NCBI GenBank assembly: GCA_035503975.1
Contig: DATJST010000228.1
Span: 1-15,106, forward strand
Length of the DNA stretch: 15,106 bases
Reading direction: 5' to 3'
Origin: DATJMJ01 sp035503975
Lineage (GTDB): Bacteria > Actinomycetota > Acidimicrobiia > Acidimicrobiales > Palsa-688
Part shown: positions 1 through 6,773 of the stretch, in pieces
How the letters are laid out: every line of letters starts with the position of its first letter
How positions within the stretch are numbered: the first letter of the stretch is position 1
Made by a program: the position numbers and the translations under genes
The notes under the pieces: model-generated
Database searches by the model: none
The model's input: the letters and a program-made list of their open reading frames with translations, nothing else
What the model was told of the DNA's origin: nothing

Positions 1-1051
1 GCGGACTGACGCGGTCCGCACTCTCATGGGAGCGGCCAAGGGGCCGCTCGGCACCAGCCATCGCCAGGAGCCCGTGAAGTCGCTCGTGCACCGCCTGCGT
101 GCCGGCTTGGCCGAGCTGTTCGCGCTGCCCGATGGCTACGAGGTCGTGCTGGGCAACGGGGGCACGACTGCGTTTTGGGACATAGCCACCTACTGCCTGG
201 TCGACCGGCACAGCCAGCACCTGTCCTTTGGCGAGTTCTCGGGCCGCTTTGCGGCGGCCGCGGCGGCCGCGCCGTGGTTGTCAAGCCCCGAGGTGATCGA
301 AACCCCTCCCGGTACCCATCCGGCACCCGAAGCTCGGGCCGATGTCGACCTGTACGCGCTCACCCACAATGAGACCTCGACCGGGGTCATGATGGAGGTC
401 CGCCGGCCCGAGGGTGCCTCCCCCGACGCCCTGGTCGCGGTGGACGCTACGTCCGCGGCGGTGGGCCTGCGGGTCGACGCCTCCGAGTTCGACGCCTATT
501 ACTTCGCCCCGCAGAAGGGCCTAGCGTCCGACGGCGGCCTGTGGCTGGCGCTGCTCTCGCCGCGTGCAGTCGAGCGCGTGGCCCGGCTCAAAAGGTCAGG
601 GCGCTTCGTGCCAGCGTTCTTGGACTTGTCGGTGGCGATCGAAAACAGCCGCCTCGACCAGACTTACAACACGCCTGCCATCGCCACGTTGTTGCTCGCC
701 GTTGACCAGGTCGAGTGGATCCTCGGCCAAGGCGGCCTCGAGTTCGCCGCCGGCCGGTGCGACCGTTCCGCCGAAACGCTTTATGGGTGGGCGGAATCGA
801 GCTTCTACGCCGCACCGTTCGTGGCCAAGCCCGACGAGCGTTCCCATGTCGTCGGCACCATCGATTTCGACCCTTCCATCGACACTGCGGTGCTTGCTGA
901 CGTGCTGCGGCAAAACGGCATCGTGGACACCGAGCCCTACCGCAAGCTCGGCCGCAACCAGCTGCGCATTGCGATGTTCCCCGCAATCGAACCAGACGAC
1001 ATCGCTGCCCTCACCAAATGCATCGATTTCGTGGTCGAATCTCTTTCATAG
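1..1051 (+). CDS. serC: Phosphoserine aminotransferase (5' end outside window)
   Basis: This gene encodes a PLP-dependent transaminase that converts 3-phosphohydroxypyruvate plus glutamate to O-phosphoserine in cytosolic serine biosynthesis. The reading frame is open from base 2, and residues upstream of the ATG at 26 continue the family alignment. That ATG is therefore internal, and roughly 20-30 N-terminal residues lie outside the window. Numbering from that ATG, I see GTSHRQ (residues 9-14), the LGNGGTTAFWD phosphate/cofactor region (42-52), HNETSTG (114-120) and the Schiff-base lysine K164 in YYFAPQKG. NTPAIAT and the C-terminal GIVDTEPYRKLGRNQLRIAMFP are also present. The sequence fits the mycobacterial/actinobacterial SerC type by recall. 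It ends in TAG, 13 bp before map, so the two genes are probably cotranscribed. All expected active-site motifs are intact, and confidence in the function is high. Confidence 0.94.
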   Translation, partial: RTDAVRTLMGAAKGPLGTSHRQEPVKSLVHRLRAGLAELFALPDGYEVVLGNGGTTAFWDIATYCLVDRHSQHLSFGEFSGRFAAAAAAAPWLSSPEVIETPPGTHPAPEARADVDLYALTHNETSTGVMMEVRRPEGASPDALVAVDATSAAVGLRVDASEFDAYYFAPQKGLASDGGLWLALLSPRAVERVARLKRSGRFVPAFLDLSVAIENSRLDQTYNTPAIATLLLAVDQVEWILGQGGLEFAAGRCDRSAETLYGWAESSFYAAPFVAKPDERSHVVGTIDFDPSIDTAVLADVLRQNGIVDTEPYRKLGRNQLRIAMFPAIEPDDIAALTKCIDFVVESLS

Positions 1052-1054
1052 GAG
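1050..1054 (+). promoter_or_regulatory. Ribosome binding site that sets the map start
   Basis: AGGAG overlaps the serC stop codon and lies 10 nt before a GTG at 1065. It selects this GTG over the much earlier in-frame start at 564, which would run inside serC in another frame. Confidence 0.65.
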
Positions 1055-1064
1055 CGCCGGCCGG

Positions 1065-1994
1065 GTGAACGTCCCACTGAAAGCGAACGACCCGTGCTGG
1101 TGCGGGAGCGGCCGCAAGTACAAGCGCTGCCACCACTCCCCCTCCGAGATGGTGCGGCCGGGCACGCTGAGCCCACGCCGCTCGGTGCCCGAGAGCATTG
1201 CCCGCCCCGAGTACGTCGCTTCGGGCTGGCCTGCGAAGGTGTCCGAACCACTTGTTCGTACCCCGGCTCAGGCCGACGCCATGCGCCGGGCCGGCCGGGT
1301 GGCCGCCGAGGTCCTGGCCGTCGCCAGCGCCGCCCTTGCTCCGGGGGTGACCACGGACGAGATCGACGCCATCGCCCACGAGGCCTGTACCGAGCGCGGG
1401 GCCTACCCGAGCCCACTCAATTACAAGGGCTACCCCAAGTCGATCTGCACCTCGGTCAACGAGGTGGTCTGTCACGGCATCCCTGATGACCGGCGCCTGC
1501 GCGACGGCGACATCGTGAACATCGACGTCACCGTTTTCTTGGACGGTGTCCACGGCGACACAGATGCCACCTATCCCGTCGGCACAGTGGACCGGCAGTC
1601 GGCGCGCTTGATGGCTACGTCTCGGGGCTGCCTCGAACGCGGCATCGAAGTGGTCAAGCCCGGGCGGCGATTATTCGAGATCGGCCGAGCCATCGAAGCC
1701 CATGCCCACGCCGCCGGGATGAGCGTCGTGCGCGATTTCGTCGGGCACGGGATCGGCGAGGTGTTCCACAACACCTTGGCAGTGCCTCACTTTTTCACGC
1801 CAACCGCGTCCACCGTGATCGAGGAGGGCATGACCTTCACGATCGAGCCGATGATCAACCTGGGCACTTGGCGGGTTGTGACCTGGGACGACGGCTGGAC
1901 TGCGGTCACGGCTGACGGTGCCCGCAGCGCCCAGTACGAGCACACCCTGCTCGTGACCGCGGACGGCGCCGACGTGCTGACGCTCGCCACCTGA
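1065..1994 (+). CDS. map: Type I methionine aminopeptidase with N-terminal SEC-C motif
   Basis: This 309-residue cytosolic metalloprotease removes the initiator methionine from nascent proteins. The GTG start is chosen from the AGGAG 10 nt upstream and because the protein then opens directly with a SEC-C zinc motif, C11-W-C13 ... R21-C22-H23-H24. That motif is known from SecA C-termini and from some MetAPs, where it is thought to help ribosome docking. A linker (about 30-62) leads into the pita-bread catalytic domain. The family's metal ligands are all visible: D154 (VNIDV), D165 (GDTD), H228 (GHGIG), E261 (TIEPM) and E292 (YEHT), plus the substrate histidine H137 (CHGIP). The gene lies 13 bp after serC and probably shares its transcript. 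No frame damage is seen, and the identification is secure. Confidence 0.95.
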   Translation: MNVPLKANDPCWCGSGRKYKRCHHSPSEMVRPGTLSPRRSVPESIARPEYVASGWPAKVSEPLVRTPAQADAMRRAGRVAAEVLAVASAALAPGVTTDEIDAIAHEACTERGAYPSPLNYKGYPKSICTSVNEVVCHGIPDDRRLRDGDIVNIDVTVFLDGVHGDTDATYPVGTVDRQSARLMATSRGCLERGIEVVKPGRRLFEIGRAIEAHAHAAGMSVVRDFVGHGIGEVFHNTLAVPHFFTPTASTVIEEGMTFTIEPMINLGTWRVVTWDDGWTAVTADGARSAQYEHTLLVTADGADVLTLAT

Positions 1995-2005
1995 CACCCG
2001 CGCCG

Positions 2006-2050
2006 GGAGCCGGTGCTGGGTGCTGGTGCGGAGCCGGTGCTGGGTGCTGG
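2006..2050. repeat. Perfect 21-bp direct repeat, period 24 bp
   Basis: Two identical 21-bp copies (2006-2026 and 2030-2050) start GGAGCCGG and end GGGTGCTGG, separated by 3 bp. They begin 12 bp after the map stop. Degenerate GGTGCTGG-like units continue to about 2090. This low-complexity tract creates long Ala-Pro or Gly-rich shadow frames and is probably non-coding. Confidence 0.7.
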
Positions 2051-2113
2051 GAGCTGGTTCCTGCGCCGGGGCCGGCGCTGGTGCTGGGGCACCCAGCTGG
2101 GCCCGGTTGATGT

Positions 2114-2306
2114 CAGAAACTCGGCAAAGCTGCAGCAACCGTCCCGCCATCCTTCCCGCTTTGCCGACTTTATGTCGAAAAACGGCATAAACTCGGCAAA
2201 GCGGAAGGGGCGGTGTCATAAATTCGGCATTGCTGCAGGTCGCCGCTCCTCGGGCCCGGGTGCCTACCGTCAGAAACTCGGCAAAGCGCAAGAAAGTCGG
2301 CAAGGC
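2114..2306. repeat. Cluster of six copies of a 17-bp motif
   Basis: The consensus is CA(G/T)AAANTCGGCAAAGC. Plus-strand copies lie at 2114-2130, 2186-2202, 2217-2233 (diverged: AATTCGGCATTGC), 2271-2287 and 2290-2306 (AAGAAAGTCGGCAAGGC). One minus-strand copy lies at 2158-2174. The copies at 2114 and 2271 are identical over 19 bp when the preceding GT is included. The cluster sits in the map to sigma-factor spacer. It could be an interspersed repeat family or a set of regulator binding sites, and the sequence alone does not decide. Confidence 0.7.
2158..2202. repeat. Inverted repeat / hairpin from two opposed motif copies
   Basis: Motif copies 2158-2174 (minus) and 2186-2202 (plus) pair over 17 bp with one mismatch around an 11-nt loop. 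The flanks (CCTTCCC before, GGAAGGGG after) extend the pairing imperfectly. No T-tract follows on either strand, so a classical intrinsic terminator is unlikely. The hairpin may still end or stabilise the serC-map transcript. Confidence 0.6.
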
Positions 2307-2333
2307 GGCGCGGCACCGAGGTACCGCAGGAAA

Positions 2334-2606
2334 ATGTTGGTGGAGGCTGACGCCTTTGGCGAGCACACCGCTGAGTTCCGCCTGAGCGGTAGCGGCTGGC
2401 GTCACATGGAGGGCCTCGCCCAAGCCATGCCCGCGATCGACCTCGTACCCGAGGCGCTTATCGAGCGGGGGCTTCTCGTCACCGCTCCGCCATACCCGAG
2501 CGGAGGGTTCACCGGCGCTGCGGGCCAGGCTCTCGTGCACGCGCCGGTGCAGCCCGTGCCGAAAGCGCCGCCGCCGGGCTTGGCGGGTGGGCCCTCAACG
2601 GCCTGA
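2334..2606 (+). CDS. Doubtful 90-residue hypothetical protein
   Basis: I do not recognise this product. An ATG at 2334 opens a 90-codon frame ending in TGA. The same frame is open further upstream to 2013, but that part crosses the repeat tracts and is unlikely to be coding. In its favour, third codon positions are strongly GC-rich, as in the neighbours, and the first 50 residues are of mixed composition with possible helices. Against it, AGGA lies only 2 nt from the ATG, the C-terminal 35 residues are Pro/Gly/Ala-rich, and no motif is seen. It may be a gene remnant or chance open frame in the 693-bp spacer between map and the sigma factor. Confidence 0.3.
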   Translation: MLVEADAFGEHTAEFRLSGSGWRHMEGLAQAMPAIDLVPEALIERGLLVTAPPYPSGGFTGAAGQALVHAPVQPVPKAPPPGLAGGPSTA

Positions 2607-2687
2607 CAACGCAATGAGACCAGGGGTGGTCGGCCTGGCCGGCCTCGCCTCGTCGCACACCTGTGCCGGTACTACCGTGGTTAGGAA

Positions 2688-3533
2688 GTGGCCCGGTCTC
2701 CCCGGAGGGGGCTCCTACGGAACGGCGAGGGCGTCCGCTATGAGGACGAGACCTCCGAACTAACCGCGGCCGACCCCGCGGCCGCCGCCGCGCGGCCCGT
2801 GACCAGCGCTTACCGTGGCGTGCCGGCCTGGCGACACGGTGAGCGTGCCGCTGGTGCGCCGGGCGTGCCGGGCATGCCGGGCGTGCCGGGTTTACCCGCT
2901 GGGGAAGGTACCTCCGCCACGAACGGCAACGCCCAAGTGACATCTCTCAAGGTCCTACGTCCCTCTGAAGAGGCTCGAGGTGACCTCGGCCCGGCCAGCA
3001 CAGCACCCCCGCTCGACGACTCCGCCGTCGAAGGCGCCAAGCGGGGTGAGCCCTCCTCGTGGGAGGCCGCCTACCTGGCCTACGGCAAAGCGTTGATGGG
3101 GTACTTGATGGTCAGGCTGGAGAACCGGGACGACGCTGCTGACGCCCTTTCGGAGACGTTCATGCGTGCCATTGACCGCGTCACGAGCTTCCGCGGCGAC
3201 GCGTACGCCTTCCGGGCCTGGCTCTTCACTATCGCCCGCAACGTGTCCACGGACCAGCATCGCCGCCGGGGCCGTGTCGTCGTGATCGCCGACCACCCCG
3301 ACATCGAGGACCGGGGCCAGCCCTCGAGCGAGGACGTCACGATCCTCAAGGAGGATGTCGCCTGGCTGAGGCGAGGCTTCGGACGGCTCCCGATTGCCGA
3401 CCAGGAGTTGCTGTGGCTGCGCGTGTGCTCGGGACTGTCTGCGGCCGAAGTGGGCGAGGTAATGGGCAAGCGAGCGGGCGCCGTCCGTATGCAGCAGATG
3501 CGTGCTCTCGAGAGCCTGCGAGACCAGTTATGA
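2688..3533 (+). CDS. ECF-type RNA polymerase sigma factor with long N-terminal extension
   Basis: This protein directs RNA polymerase to a specific promoter set. Numbering from the GTG at 2688 (281 residues), region 2 spans about 125-193. It includes a DDAADALSETFMRAI helix like the core-binding helix 2.2 and an FRAWLFTIARNVSTDQHRRR segment typical of regions 2.3-2.4. Region 4 spans about 227-281, with a helix-turn-helix (LSAAEVGEVMGKRAGAVRMQQMRAL split over 250-274). Regions 1 and 3 are missing, as in ECF factors. The first ~120 residues are disordered and include a Gly-x-Pro stretch (56-70). They exceed a normal ECF length, so the true start may be later: in-frame GTGs exist at 2799, 2820 and 2937, but none has a good Shine-Dalgarno. 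The stop at 3531 overlaps an ATG (ATGA). The downstream membrane protein is the probable cognate anti-sigma factor. Confidence 0.87.
   Translation: MARSPRRGLLRNGEGVRYEDETSELTAADPAAAAARPVTSAYRGVPAWRHGERAAGAPGVPGMPGVPGLPAGEGTSATNGNAQVTSLKVLRPSEEARGDLGPASTAPPLDDSAVEGAKRGEPSSWEAAYLAYGKALMGYLMVRLENRDDAADALSETFMRAIDRVTSFRGDAYAFRAWLFTIARNVSTDQHRRRGRVVVIADHPDIEDRGQPSSEDVTILKEDVAWLRRGFGRLPIADQELLWLRVCSGLSAAEVGEVMGKRAGAVRMQQMRALESLRDQL
2853..2897 (+). repeat. Gly-x-Pro coding repeat in the sigma-factor N-terminus
   Basis: Five successive 9-bp units encode GAP-GVP-GMP-GVP-GLP (residues 56-70 from the GTG at 2688). They are a short tandem repeat inside the disordered extension, or lie upstream of the gene if translation starts later. 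Confidence 0.6.
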
Positions 3534-3592
3534 CCCGCGAGCCGCTCGGCAGGGACGAGCTATGACCGCGGAGCTGCCCGGCGGGGACGAGC
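3529..3592 (+). repeat. 32-bp imperfect tandem duplication across the sigma/membrane-protein junction
   Basis: Copies 3529-3560 and 3561-3592 match at 26 of 32 positions by hand count. Both begin TATGACC and end GGGACGAGC. Copy 1 contains the sigma-factor stop, and copy 2 begins with the start of the next gene. The AGGGACGAGC at the end of copy 1 serves as the ribosome binding site for the ATG at 3562. Confidence 0.75.
3530..3565 (+). CDS. Possible 11-codon relay mini-ORF (translational coupling)
   Basis: An ATG at 3530 overlaps the sigma-factor stop as ATGA and opens an 11-codon frame (MTREPLGRDEL). Its TGA at 3563 overlaps the next gene's ATG at 3562, again as ATGA. The peptide resembles the N-terminus of the following protein (MTAELPGGDE), as expected from the 32-bp duplication. 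It has no ribosome binding site of its own, so it would be read only by ribosomes terminating on the sigma factor. It may be a passive by-product. Confidence 0.3.
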   Translation: MTREPLGRDEL

Positions 3593-5010
3593 GAGCGCGA
3601 GCCGAAGCGCTCGACAGGCGGCTCGACGAGCCGTCGCCGGGGCGCGCTAAAGCCCGCGGCGGCCACTCCCCGGGCGAGCAGAGCGAAGCGGCGCAACTGG
3701 CCGGGCTGGCGGCCGACCTGCGGAGTGCCTTGGCGGTGCCCCCCTTGCCGGCCAACGGGGTGGCGGAGGTGCGAGCCGCCGCCGTGGCGGCGCGGCGCTT
3801 CCGCCGCCGAAGCCGCGCCCGTTTGTTGGTCGCCGCCGCGGTGACCCTGGTCGTAGGCGCCGCCGCAGGCAGCGCGATCAGCACGGCCTTACAGCAATCC
3901 GGGTCCGGGCCGACCCTGGCCACCCTGGACGAGGTGGCCGCCTACACCAATGCCGCAAGCCAGGCGATGGCCCACCACAACCTGGCGGCAGCCAATCGGG
4001 ACGTCACCAAATCGTTGAAGGTCCTCAAGGTGTTCCGCCACCAAGGCTCGACCGCGACACCGCACGCGCCCAAGGCGGCAGCCAGCGCAGCCAGCCAGGC
4101 CGGCGAGATCGAGGAACTGGAAGCCGACATCGCCTTCCTCAAAGCACAGGTCGGAGAGCTGGAGCAAAGCGTGGTCGCCGCCAGACTTGTGTCAGGGCCG
4201 ACCACCTCGGCGGGCTCGGCGCCGACCACCGCGCCGGCGGTTCCCAAGACCACGGCGGCCCTACAAACAACCCGCTCCAGCTCGATGACCACGTCAGCGC
4301 CCCCGACGAGCAGTCGCCCGGCGGGGGCTCTCACGACCAACTCGACGACGACAAACGCGCCAACGACGCGCCCGGTCCCCCCGACGACGAGCACGCCGCC
4401 GACGACGAGCGCCCCTTCGACAACGAGCACGCCGCCGACGACGAGCGCCCCATCGTCCACGAGCACCCCACCGACGACGAGCGCGCCCACAACCAGCACG
4501 GCCCCTGTTACTCGCCCGCCCACCACGGAGGCGTCACGGACGACGTCCACCGGACCAACCTTGCCACCCACGACAACCAAAGTGACGGTGCCACCGACCA
4601 CGACCCTGCCGACGACGCCGCCGCAGACCAATGGCATCCCTCCAGAACTGCAGCTCCGCCGGCCCACGACTACGACCTCGCAGGCAACCTCAACGACAAC
4701 GTCCACCACAGTGGCAACAACGACGACTGCCCCGACGACTACGACGACCGCGACCAAGCCGACGACGACCACCGCGACCACCACGACTGCCACGACCGCC
4801 ACGACGGTGGCGACCACCACTACGCTGCCCAGCACCACGACGTCCATAGGTTCGACGACGACTTTGGCCAAGGTCACTACGACTACGGCGGCCAAGGTCA
4901 CGTCGACAACGGCTTCGCCGACGACGACCACCACCACCGAGGTGGCGGGAGCGCCGTTCGCCACCAGCACTACGACAACGGCGTTACCAACCACAACAAC
5001 GGTCCCCTAG
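3562..5010 (+). CDS. Putative anti-sigma / surface sensor: single-pass protein with mucin-like outer domain
   Basis: This 482-residue protein starts at the ATG at 3562, chosen for AGGGA 6 nt upstream. Residues 1-86 are charged and likely cytosolic, ending in a basic RRFRRRSRAR stop-transfer flank. A single hydrophobic segment follows at about 88-109. Outside the membrane come a helical stretch (118-160), a short coiled-coil-like Glu/Leu segment (180-206), and about 270 residues made almost only of Thr, Pro, Ser, Ala and Val. The last part is probably an extended, possibly O-glycosylated, stalk. There is no LPxTG motif or second membrane segment. Its position right after an ECF sigma gene, with apparent translational coupling, makes an anti-sigma factor the best guess. 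I see no HxxxCxxC zinc motif, so it would not be a ZAS-type anti-sigma. The function is inferred from context. Confidence 0.72.
   Translation: MTAELPGGDERARAEALDRRLDEPSPGRAKARGGHSPGEQSEAAQLAGLAADLRSALAVPPLPANGVAEVRAAAVAARRFRRRSRARLLVAAAVTLVVGAAAGSAISTALQQSGSGPTLATLDEVAAYTNAASQAMAHHNLAAANRDVTKSLKVLKVFRHQGSTATPHAPKAAASAASQAGEIEELEADIAFLKAQVGELEQSVVAARLVSGPTTSAGSAPTTAPAVPKTTAALQTTRSSSMTTSAPPTSSRPAGALTTNSTTTNAPTTRPVPPTTSTPPTTSAPSTTSTPPTTSAPSSTSTPPTTSAPTTSTAPVTRPPTTEASRTTSTGPTLPPTTTKVTVPPTTTLPTTPPQTNGIPPELQLRRPTTTTSQATSTTTSTTVATTTTAPTTTTTATKPTTTTATTTTATTATTVATTTTLPSTTTSIGSTTTLAKVTTTTAAKVTSTTASPTTTTTTEVAGAPFATSTTTTALPTTTTVP
4384..4491 (+). repeat. 36-bp tandem repeat, three units, encoding TTSTPPTTSAPS
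   Basis: Units lie at 4384-4419, 4420-4455 and 4456-4491. The third reads STSTPPTTSAPT. They sit in the Thr/Pro-rich stalk of the preceding gene and are a likely site of length variation between strains. Confidence 0.75.
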
Positions 5011-5056
5011 CCGCGTCAGTGGCCGAGCGTGTCGCTAGTGGCCTAATGGGTACGGG

Positions 5057-5076
5057 CTAATTTTGGTTTTGTTGTG
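5057..5076 (+). promoter_or_regulatory. AT-rich stretch before the DUF2142 gene, possible promoter
   Basis: This is the only clearly AT-rich segment in the area and contains TAATTT (5058-5063), which fits an actinobacterial TANNNT -10 box. No convincing -35 box is seen. A transcript from here would begin near the in-frame GTG at 5074 and could be leaderless, or carry a leader to the ATG at 5197. Confidence 0.22.
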
Positions 5077-5196
5077 ATCGGCAAAGAGCAGCTGGGCCCG
5101 CACCTGGGCGCCGACACTGCTCACCTGGCCATCGGCCCGCCTGCTGGCGCCAACCATGTCCCGGCGCACGCGGCCTCCCGTCGGGGGGCTGTGCCG

Positions 5197-6699
5197 ATGT
5201 GGCGTACCTGGATGGTGGCTTTTGGCGCCCTCTGGTTGGCATCTGTCGCGTGGGCGCTGGCCAGCCCCATCGGCTCGGGCCCCGACGAGCCCGCGCACCT
5301 CATCCGTGCCGCTTCGCTCGTGCGTGGCCAGCTCGTGGGCACGCCGGTCCCGCATGCGTCGAACGCGCTGAAGAGCACGGTGAGCGTCGAGGCACCCCAG
5401 GTCTTCGCCCGGTTAGCGAACGACGTCGGGTGCTTCCAGTTCAAGCCGGACGTGACTGCCCATTGCCAAGGGTCGCTCGCCGGATCTCCCCACGACGTCG
5501 CCGTGTACACCTACGTCGGGCGGTACCCCCCTCTCTACTACGGGCTGGTTGGGCTGCCCACGCTCGTTGTCGTGTCCCCGACCGGCATATACCTCGCTCG
5601 CGTCGTGAGCGCGGCGCTGTCCGCGGCGATGCTCGCCCTCGCCGTGACGTCGTTACGCCGTTGCCAGGGAGCCCCCCTGCTCGGTGCCGGCCTGGCGTTG
5701 GCCGTGACGCCCATGGCCCTTTACCTGGCCGCGGTCATAAACCCGAGCGGCCTTGAAATCTCCAGCGCCATCAGCGCATGGACGGCAGCCATGGCGCTCG
5801 CGTCACGCGGGCCGGAGGGCACTGATAACGCGATGCTGGCCACACTCGCCATATCAGCGGTGACGCTCCTGCTCACCAGGGCGTTATCACCGCTGTGGGT
5901 TGTCTTTGTTGCGGCCGGCCTCTTGGCGCTGCGCCCGTCGCTGCTCGCGCTCCTGCGCTCGCGACAAGCCCAGATCTGGCTGGCCGCCTGCGCGGTGGCC
6001 GGCGTTCTCGCCGCGATTTGGGACATCTACGCCGACCCCTTCCTGACCGAGCCAGGCGCAGCCATCCCCCCGGGAGCTTCCGAGCTGCACATCCTGGACC
6101 TGGCCCTGCAGCGCCTTTACCTATTGGTGACATCCAGCATCGGTTACTTCGGTTGGCTGGACACACCCTCACCGCACGGCGTCTTAGCTACTTGGCTGCT
6201 CGCCTTGGGTGTCGTCGGCATAGCGGCCGTCTTGGTAGCTCGCCTACGCGCGGCCATTGCGGTCGTGGCGGTCCTCGTCGCGTGGGTGGGAGTGCCCGTG
6301 ATGCTGATAGTCAGTCAAGCTCGTAGCGAGGGGATCCTCGGGCAGGGGCGCGACTTCATGGGCCTAGCCGTTGGGTTCCCGATCATGGCCGGCTTGGCCG
6401 CAGGCGAGCGCCTCCAAGGGCGGCGAGCGACTTTGATCGTGACCAAGGCGGTCATTGGGGTGCTAGTCGCCTGCCAGGTGGCCGACTTCTACAGTGCCTT
6501 GCGGCGCAACACCGTAGGCGACCGCGGCCCCCTTGACGCTTTCGCCGCGGTGCCAAATGGTTGGGCACCGCCACTGCCGGCCCTGGTCCTTTTCGCCTGC
6601 TTCACAATGGCGATCGTTGCCTTCGGCGCCACCTTATGGCTTGCGGCCAGGGCTCAGCCGCGGCTCACCCCAGCCATGCCGGTAGCATTCCTTGCCTGA
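5197..6699 (+). CDS. DUF2142 family polytopic membrane protein
   Basis: This is a predicted integral membrane protein of about 500 residues with roughly ten hydrophobic helices. Family marks, recalled rather than searched, are SPIGSGPDEPAH just after the first helix (24-34), a large outer loop with two cysteines (79, 90), YPPLYY (110-115) and a late GQGRDFMGL segment. DUF2142 proteins resemble GT-C glycosyltransferases and often sit in envelope polysaccharide or protein-glycosylation loci, but the reaction is not established. The ATG at 5197 is preferred because GGGGGG lies 8 nt upstream and helix 1 then begins at once. The frame also opens at a GTG at 5074 without a ribosome binding site, which would add 41 residues of ordinary soluble sequence. 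It is convergent with the next gene, 74 bp away. Confidence 0.85.
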   Translation: MWRTWMVAFGALWLASVAWALASPIGSGPDEPAHLIRAASLVRGQLVGTPVPHASNALKSTVSVEAPQVFARLANDVGCFQFKPDVTAHCQGSLAGSPHDVAVYTYVGRYPPLYYGLVGLPTLVVVSPTGIYLARVVSAALSAAMLALAVTSLRRCQGAPLLGAGLALAVTPMALYLAAVINPSGLEISSAISAWTAAMALASRGPEGTDNAMLATLAISAVTLLLTRALSPLWVVFVAAGLLALRPSLLALLRSRQAQIWLAACAVAGVLAAIWDIYADPFLTEPGAAIPPGASELHILDLALQRLYLLVTSSIGYFGWLDTPSPHGVLATWLLALGVVGIAAVLVARLRAAIAVVAVLVAWVGVPVMLIVSQARSEGILGQGRDFMGLAVGFPIMAGLAAGERLQGRRATLIVTKAVIGVLVACQVADFYSALRRNTVGDRGPLDAFAAVPNGWAPPLPALVLFACFTMAIVAFGATLWLAARAQPRLTPAMPVAFLA

Positions 6700-6702
6700 A
6701 GG

Positions 6703-6741
6703 TGCCCAGTTGGGGCAATCCAACGGAGCGCCGTCGTTGCC
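6703..6741. terminator. Possible hairpins between convergent genes
   Basis: Two alternative stems lie in the 74-bp gap: TGCCC/GGGCA (6703-6717) and GGCAA/TTGCC (6714-6741) with an inner ACGG/CCGT stem. Neither has a T-tract, so any termination here would be weak or factor-dependent. Confidence 0.28.
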
Positions 6742-6773
6742 TGGAGAGAGGGGCTCCCGAGACTGCGACCGCC

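Noticed and set aside
564..1064. Upstream extension of the map frame into serC.
   Set aside because: It would overlap 488 bp of serC. The translation is Ser/Pro-rich shadow sequence, and the GTG at 1065 has a proper ribosome binding site.
4384..4491. Regular short repeats as a CRISPR array.
   Set aside because: The units are contiguous, in frame, and encode the Thr/Pro stalk. There are no unique spacers.
3942..4994. 350-codon minus-strand frame rich in valine, opposite the Thr-rich gene.
   Set aside because: It is the reverse reading of Thr codons (ACG/ACC/ACA giving CGT/GGT/TGT and Val in a shifted frame). It has no ribosome binding site and no domain.
5074..5196. GTG at 5074 as the DUF2142 start.
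   Set aside because: It has no ribosome binding site and would add a soluble stretch before helix 1. It is kept only as a leaderless alternative in the gene entry.
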